From Anthostomella pinea (lineage: Eukaryota; Ascomycota; Sordariomycetes; Xylariales; Xylariaceae): a DNA stretch of 64,000 nucleotides. How positions within the stretch are numbered: position 1 is the first letter of the stretch; the number at the start of each line of letters is the position of its first letter. A program made the position numbers and the translations under genes. Shown here piece after piece: positions 58,302 through 64,000 of the stretch. The DNA lies in contig CAUWAG010000006.1 of assembly GCA_963556695.1 (NCBI GenBank), positions 806,001 to 870,000 of the forward strand, written 5' to 3'. The notes under the pieces were generated by a model, which had not been told where the DNA came from, ran no database searches, and worked only from the letters and a program-made list of their open reading frames with translations.

Positions 58302-59832
58302 ATGCCAGCGTTTGGGTCAGTGCCTATTCGGAACACGTTTCCAGGTAGGCTTCCAGTCCTCTTACCTGCCATTACGTGTGTGTTTAACACTCATCATTGC
58401 TGCCAGAAATGCTCGACATCGCCTCTCAGATGGTACTGAAATGGGCCCGCTTTGGCCCTACGAATCCCATCAACGTCGTTCAGGATTTCACTCGCCTGAC
58501 TATTGACACCATCGCCCTGTGAGTCGGCGTCTAATTGCACTTCTTTGCCGGTGTGGCCTGCCGCCCCTTGCTTACATACACTCAGCTGTGCCATGGACAC
58601 TCGATTCAACTCATTCTACATGAATGAAGTTCCGCCCTATGTCGAGGCTATGGTGGGCTTGCTCAGGGAGTGCCAGCAACGAACATATCGACCATGGTGG
58701 TACACTGCCCTCTGGCGGGAGGCAAACCAAAAGTACGAGGAGAACAAAAGGCATGTCCATCAAATTGCTGCTGATGTCATTGCTCGTCGCCGGGCCAATC
58801 CGTCCTCCGACAAGAAAGACCTCGTCGATGCTATGCTCAACGGTAGCGACCCTAAGACGGGGAAGAAGCTCACAGATGAGACCATTATTGACAACATGAT
58901 CACTTTCTTGATTGCCGGTACGGTCTACCACCTCTTTCTCCTGGACCTCGGTCAATTCCATGTATTTGGGAGATCCACGCTGAGTTGTCATAGGACACGA
59001 GACAACATCGGGGTTGCTGTCATTCCTGTTCGCTCTGCTCGTCCAAAACCCAGAAGCATACATGAAGCTTCAGAATGAGGTCGATATCGTGCTCGGTGCA
59101 GAACCCATAACAGCGGACAAGCTCAAAGACCTACTTTACACGAAGGCATGCTTGTGGGAGACGTTGAGGCTTCAGCCCCCATCTGGAGTCTGGACCGTGA
59201 CGTGTATGGAGTCAGACCCCTCGGTACCAGTAGTGCTGGCCAACAAATGGGAGGTCAGAAGCGGGCAGACTATGATAATCGTCAACCCGAAGCTACATCG
59301 AGGTAAGTCCGAGCCTTATATGTAGACTCGCACAAGCTTGCGTCAAGTAAGTGATGATAAACTAATGGCTATTGCAACATGATATAGACCCGCACGTATG
59401 GGGCGACGATGCTGAAGAATTCAGGCCCGAAAGGATGCTGGGAGAGAACTTTACCAAACTGCCCAAGAATGCCTTGAAGGTAGTAATAATTCCCCTCCCC
59501 CCATTACACGGCTGTCGAACGCGGCTGATAGACAGCAATAGCCATTCGGAAACGGACAACGAGCATGCATTGGTAAGTACCCCACTATGCCCGACCTGCT
59601 CCTGCTCCTGGCCTGACCATGATGAACAGGGAGAGCGTTTGCCATGCAAGAAGCCACTCTGGCGTCGGCGCTACTATTCCAGAAGTTCGACTTCAAGCTG
59701 GTGGATCCCGGCTTCAAGCTCTCCGTTCAGCAGAACCTGGCTCTCAAGCCCCATGAGTACTTCATGTACGCCAAGCTTCGTCCACAAATCGACATCATGT
59801 CTTTACAGCGGGACCTCTTCAGCGCTGGCTGA
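58302..59832 (+). pseudogene. CYP505-like cytochrome P450, heme domain only, N-terminus lost
   Basis: Seven exon segments can be joined in frame: 58302-58344, 58407-58518, 58586-58917, 58994-59302, 59388-59479, 59542-59572 and 59630-59832. They code for MPAFGSVPIRNTF...[27 protein letters not shown], the I-helix AGHETTS, the ExxR region LWETLRLQPP, the heme-binding FGNGQRACIGRAFA and the heme-domain end LRPQIDIMSLQRDLFSAG, then TGA. This pattern is CYP505 (P450BM3/P450foxy type, as in FUM6), which hydroxylates fatty-acyl or polyketide chains. Two things are missing: about 150 N-terminal residues, replaced at about 58.30 kb by an SDR fragment on the other strand, and the fused reductase normally following the heme domain. 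The catalytic Cys and I-helix survive, yet the protein could not start normally. Judged a pseudogene. Confidence 0.88.
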
Positions 59833-60880
59833 TTTGGAAGCTCATGGGCGAGCGGCAAGCGTCTTGGCTTCTACGTGTAGTCCATTAGTGAGAGAGGTGC
59901 GTTGGTCAAGCCACTCACCATGAAGCCGATCTTGAAGCGCACGACCTTGAAGCGCAGGCGCAGCAGGGGCTGAGTTATGAAGAGGCAAGACGAGTCTGCG
60001 GGCCCAGACGAGGAGGCACCCCCCTTCCCATGGGCAGGAACATTCACGTGTGCCCCCTTCCCTTTTCAGTATAGCATCTCAGGAATTGGATTCGACTCTT
60101 TAGGAATTAAGTAGTACCCATTGCTTGGCGTCACTAGGTCGCTGGGAGCTTACCCAGTGTTGTGCGCGTGACAACGAAGTAGACGATCAGGCCGTGACGA
60201 TGTTGCAGAAAGGGGTGATGTAGTGAGGCCTAGACATCATTAATAGAAAACACGCCGGCCTAGCCGGTATAGATTCTGCTCGGTATCTGCCCCTTTTGAC
60301 ATGTTTGCCTCTTAGACAGGGTGATGATGCTTTCATGGGTATCGAACATTGGCCAGGAGAGGTTTGACTCAGTGTGTGCTTTGCCGGTGTCTGAAGTGGC
60401 AGCGATCACTTCGCCACGCACTGCGCACCGTCGTGGTGAAGGGATACGGAGTGTTGATGCCACCAGCATGGGTGCAAACCCGTGTCCCGAAGAAAGGATT
60501 GGGGTGAAGAAGCGCAGGCAAGCAAATTACCCTTACTTGATCGGCGTCCTTGATGTTGGTAATGCGTAGTCGAACATCCTTGGACGAGAGACCCAGGCCA
60601 CGAAAACAGCAGCGATATTTCTGCGGTGATCGATGACTAGGGAGCTCCTTGACACATGACGGCAGTATCCTGCCAGCGCAGAAGCAAGGTTCAGACTTAG
60701 AGCGTGGTTGAGATCTGTGTGCCTCGAATCGAGGGGAAAGCAAGCCCTATATACTTTGTCCTTTCGAGTACCGATACCCCTTCTGAGTACCTTCGCGCCA
60801 GTCTATGTATGTATATGCGTTCAAGTCGTACATGTTATAGATATACTCCAGAGCCCAGAGTCCAGAGCCAGATGAAGCCC
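59833..60880. other. Intergenic region, no supported gene
   Basis: Follows the P450 relic, where the reductase domain would be expected. No FMN, FAD or NADPH-binding motif is recognisable. The rest is the 3' flank of the Mcp1-like gene. Confidence 0.5.
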
Positions 60881-61995
60881 TCACTGTCCAGCGTAGCTAT
60901 ATATACCATCATAAACCGTCCCAAGCCAGCCCTCGACAGCACCCCCTCTCGCCACGACGCCCAATCCACCAGCGGCCCACAGCCCGGCCACCGCGACGGC
61001 CGCGCCCTGGATCCCCCACCACACGCGCCTCCGCCGCCGCCTGACCTTCCTGTCGACCGTCGTCCGCCTCCAGTCCCGCGGCGGCGCGACGTCCATCCAC
61101 CACGCCCACCCCCAGACCATGTGTCCCACGCCAGCGGATATGAGTATCGTGTACGCGATCCACGACTGGACGGCGTCCCGCGCGAAGCCGTGCGACACGT
61201 ACTGCAGGCCGATGTTGCTGCTGTCGCCGTCGACGAGGAGGGGCAGCACGCGGTTCATGCCCACGTGCGCGGCGAGCACGCCGGCGAAGACATATCCCGA
61301 GATCGAGATGTAACTCAGGGGCGGCCATGCACGAAAAGACGATATCGAGGATGAGGACGAGGTCGACGCGGCGCTCTTGGACCGGTTCAGCGGCCACATG
61401 CCGGGCGTGGCGCCGCCGCCGTAGCGTTTGATGTTCTGCCGCCGGCGGACCAGGCGGATGGCGAGGCCGGAGGCTACGTGTGCGAGCACGGGCAGGCCGA
61501 CGAGGAGCGGTTCGCCCAGGCGCGTCTGGTAGAGCTCGCGCGCCATGAGGAGGTAAGGTTCGGAGTAGGGGACGGAGCGGTAGATCAGCGGTATTACGGA
61601 CGTGTTGGCGATGTGCAGGCCGGCGAAGAGGGTGAAGGTGTAGCTGGAGTAGCGCTGGATGCGCGAGACTAGATTTCGCAAGAGTGAGCATGGTTACTTA
61701 CTACTCCGGTGAACCGTGGGTTGGTAGAGTGTGAAGCAAGCGAGAGGAGGAGGCTCTTACGGTAGTATATAGGTCCATGGCCATGTCCGCTGAGGCCCAG
61801 CGACGAAGACGACCCCGTCGGTGTGGACGAGGGTGCTATTGTGGACGTGGATGATTCCATAGCTTCATCTGGCAGATCGGGAAGCTCCTTCTCCTTGGTT
61901 GAGTCATTGTCCATTGGCGAAGGGTCCAGCTGTAATAGGGAGACCAAGGTCTCCTGCGAGGCGTTGGTGTGTAAAGAAGCAGAGTCGGACGCCAT
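60881..61995 (-). CDS. mcp1: Mcp1-like mitochondrial membrane protein (DUF1691)
   Basis: Two exons, 61995-61761 and 61668-60881, with a 92-bp intron, give 340 residues. The N-terminus is acidic/Ser-rich (LPDLPDEAMESSTSTIAPSS). The membrane core starts RIQRYSSYTFTLFAGLHIANTSVIPLIY, followed by hydrophobic segments LVGLPVLAHVASGLAIRLV, YISISGYVFAGVLAAHVGMNRVLP, WIAYTILISAGVGHMVWGWAWW and GIQGAAVAVAGLWAAGG. Conserved His residues (GLH, AH, GH) match the DUF1691 repeat. In yeast, Mcp1 is an outer mitochondrial membrane protein that supports lipid homeostasis and vacuole-mitochondrion contact; the same role is inferred here. The start is the first ATG of exon 1. The gene is intact and divergent from the zinc-finger gene. 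Confidence 0.87.
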
Positions 61996-62272
61996 CTCGG
62001 CGGCGTAGAAGCTCGCGATGTGAGATGGAGCCGAAGCTTTGGTTGGTACAGAGCTTCGTAGGTGATCGGTGAGGTCACAATTATTCCAGCAGCAGGCCGG
62101 TCGGCAGTCGCTGCCAGCTGCGGCCGGGGCCAGAGCTCCTGCCCCGCGACAGCCCCCGTACCTGTCTGCCTGCCTATCACGACCATAGTATTACACACCA
62201 CCAAGACGAATAGTGCAGTAGCGACAGTCCATCGTACAATACCTGCGACTTGCGAAGAATATCATAGTCAAG
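61996..62272. promoter_or_regulatory. Shared bidirectional promoter region
   Basis: 277 bp separate the start codons of the divergent Mcp1-like and C2H2 genes, so the two must share promoter DNA. No specific factor site is claimed. Confidence 0.6.
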
Positions 62273-62875
62273 ATGCCTCCGGTAAGCCCCAAGTCACCTT
62301 TCCCCATGCTGTCGGCCATCTCCGCGAGGCCCTACACGGCTCTACTAACCCGCGCTTGCGAACAGCGACACCAGACCCTCCCGCCCGCGCAGACGTCGTC
62401 AGCGCGCGCCGCCATGCAGTCCTTCTACTGCGACCTTTGCTCGAAAGGCTACTCGCGGATGAACGACTACGAAGCCCACCTGAGCAGCTACGACCACAGC
62501 CACCGGCAGCGCATGAAGGACATGAAGCAGATGGTCAAGGACCCGACGGCCGGCGCGCGAGCTCGAAAGGCGGAAGCCAAGGCCGACGGGCTGATCAGCA
62601 TCAAGCTGGGCGATGCCGGCGCGAATAATAACAACAGTGCTTCGGCCGCTGGTGGTGGTGGCTTCAAGAAGGGCGGGTTCAAGAAATCGGGCTTCAAGAG
62701 CGCCTTCGCACCGCCGGTCGCGGAAGACGAGGCCAAGGATGAGAAAGAGAAGGAGAGGGAGAAGGCTACGATACCGGGCAGAGAAGAGAAGGCTATACTG
62801 AGGGATGAGAACGTGGAGAGCGATACGGACGATGAAAGGTATGAGGTCTACAATCCGCGATTCCCTACAGAGTGA
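62273..62875 (+). CDS. C2H2 zinc-finger protein, U1/GPATCH8-like finger
   Basis: Two exons, 62273-62281 and 62366-62875, flank an 84-bp intron (GTAAGC...CTAAC...AACAG) and give 172 residues. Because 84 is a multiple of three the intron also reads through as open frame, but the canonical donor, CTAAC branch site and acceptor favour splicing. One finger is visible: FYCDLCSKGYSRMNDYEAHLSSYDHSHRQRMKDMKQ, spacing C-x2-C-x12-H-x5-H (residues 25-47), like the fingers in GPATCH8-type RNA-associated proteins. A Lys/Gly-rich repeat (GGFKKGGFKKSGFKSAF) follows, then an acidic/charged tail ending DERYEVYNPRFPTE. It is probably a nuclear RNA-binding or splicing-related protein; the exact role is unknown. 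Confidence 0.85.
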   Translation: MPPVSPKSPFPMLSAISARPYTALLTRACEQRHQTLPPAQTSSARAAMQSFYCDLCSKGYSRMNDYEAHLSSYDHSHRQRMKDMKQMVKDPTAGARARKAEAKADGLISIKLGDAGANNNNSASAAGGGGFKKGGFKKSGFKSAFAPPVAEDEAKDEKEKEREKATIPGREEKAILRDENVESDTDDERYEVYNPRFPTE

Positions 62876-63422
62876 TCGAACCTACGGTGACGAGGAGATA
62901 TGATCACGAGCACGAATATTGCACTACGACGGCTCGCACGATGCCGACAGCAATGTCGCAAGACCCTCCAGACGAGTAGCGAGGTCATCCCATATACGGC
63001 GAACGAGCAACTGGCTGCACGGTTTGGAGAGTCACGAGACGGCGCGAAGAGAGATGGTCGTCGTGGACACACATATCCCGCCGAAGGCATCATATCAGAA
63101 CTCGCCGAGTCGCGCGGAAGAAGCTAGAGGAGAAGTAGGTAGCTAGTAGACCAGATGTCGAGCATGTAAGCCGTGTCTACCTAGCCGTGAGGCCACAGGC
63201 CAATACAGGAGCGAGAGATTCGTGCACTGCCATGGATTTGCATTGTACCTGCTATCAATACATGTGTCTAGCCTCGGCGGTATCTTGGTCCATATTCACG
63301 CGCCCAGCTTCGTTCACTTGCACCTTCACAGCTTTAACAGCAGTACGGCAGGGCGCCGGAAGACCTCACCCTCTCGCATCCTGTGTAGTGTCGCGGTGCA
63401 GCCGCAATTTTTTCCCACATGC
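62876..63422. other. 3' flank of the zinc-finger gene
   Basis: No supported gene before the inverted-repeat element. Confidence 0.5.
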
Positions 63423-63699
63423 AGGTCAAGGATACGCAACCAACGAGTGTTATGCATTTAGTGAGGAGTAATCTGAGTGTGGGTTTTGGCTAGCAAGATA
63501 TTCTTCCTCAACACGCTCCACGAGGGAACGAAGCTGATGAAAAACGAATATCTCCAAACGAGATTTGAGTTACAAAAATTCTCTACCCGGCCGAAGCCAA
63601 GTAGAAGTGGTCATGGTTTAGTTTTCAACTAGCAAAAACACGCACTCGGATTACTCCTCACTAAATGCACAACACTTGTTAGTTGCGTATCCTTGACCT
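63423..63699. mobile_element. MITE-like element with ~70-bp inverted ends
   Basis: The left arm 63423-63495 (AGGTCAAGGATACGCAAC...TTTAGTGAGGAGTAATC...TTTTGGCTAGCA) is matched in reverse by 63629-63699 (CTAGCAAAAAC...GATTACTCCTCACTAAA...GTTGCGTATCCTTGACCT). Arm differences are mostly transitions. The 133-bp middle is non-coding. The target duplication is uncertain. Confidence 0.82.
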
Positions 63700-64000
63700 A
63701 CAGAATGTGCGTATGACAGGGTGAAGGTGTTTGGCAGCAGTGTTTGAGGGTGATGGGATAGGGGATTTGGGTTGGGATGTTGAGACTTACCTGTGACGCG
63801 TAAAGCCCGTGCACTAGGATAAAGAGCAAGATCAAAGAGCAATCCAAATTCGGAGGGGGAGAAATTTCTTTAAGTATTGCTTCAGGGCGGTGACACAATC
63901 AGCCAGGAATTCTGCCGGTGGGGCAGGCCGTGCTTATTGTGGCCAGGCTGCCAGAGTGGCATTGTCCCAGTGCTGAGCTTTCTGATTGGTTGAGCTACCG
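63700..64000. other. Right edge of the window, no gene seen
   Basis: Open frames on both strands are short and unrecognised. Confidence 0.5.

Noticed and set aside
59925..60050. Frame reading GLSYEEARRV as a remnant of the missing P450 reductase
   Set aside because: The match is too short and lacks any cofactor-binding motif.

Overview
The window looks like genomic DNA from a filamentous ascomycete (Pezizomycotina). Genes carry short GT-AG introns (48-120 bp), some with CTAAC/CTGAC-like branch sites. Protein families are fungal: a highly reducing polyketide synthase, a CYP505-like P450, a TmpA-like membrane oxidoreductase, pectin lyase and an Mcp1/DUF1691 protein. The mobile elements (Fot1/pogo, Copia, a non-LTR element with RNase H) and the very AT-rich, transition-scarred repeats suggest a genome that has experienced RIP. 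A secreted pectin lyase hints at a plant-associated lifestyle. The species cannot be named from the sequence.

Layout. 0.3-12.1 kb: two large, mostly disordered, Ser/Pro/Gln-rich proteins on the plus strand. 13.6-14.3 kb: a peroxiredoxin-like protein. 14.8-19.7 kb: a repeat island with an F-box relic, a complete-ended but dead Fot1/pogo transposon (17000-18769) and a tiny solo LTR. 20.4-28.3 kb: a BTB protein, a small conserved fungal protein, a broken TmpA-like gene and a membrane desaturase-like gene. 28.8-31.3 kb: an AT-rich repeat block with a 15-bp tandem array, two solo LTRs and a MITE-like element. 31.3-37.7 kb: gene-poor, one more tiny solo LTR and a small Ser-rich protein. 37.7-39.0 kb: pectin lyase. 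39.4-46.8 kb: a nested transposon stack, in which a second Fot1/pogo copy carries two solo LTRs and a Copia element, and the Copia element carries a further solo LTR.

47.1-59.8 kb is a dead secondary-metabolite locus. A full-domain highly reducing PKS (KS-AT-DH-MT-ER-KR-ACP, minus strand) has three in-frame stops, two frameshifts and a 1048-bp LINE fragment inserted with a 14-bp target duplication. Next to it are a 3' fragment of a short-chain dehydrogenase (minus) and a 5'-truncated CYP505-like P450 (plus). These meet head to head at about 58.30 kb, as expected if one deletion removed the promoter and N-termini of a divergent gene pair. 60.9-62.9 kb: a divergent pair of housekeeping-type genes (Mcp1-like; C2H2 protein). 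A 277-bp inverted-repeat element lies near the right end.

The most informative content is the history of decay. Insertion order can be read from target-site duplications, and the intact-ended Fot1 copy at 17.0-18.8 kb supplies an internal empty-site reference for the copy at 39.4-46.8 kb. Four of the five premature stops seen in genes fit CpA-to-TpA change, the preferred RIP context.
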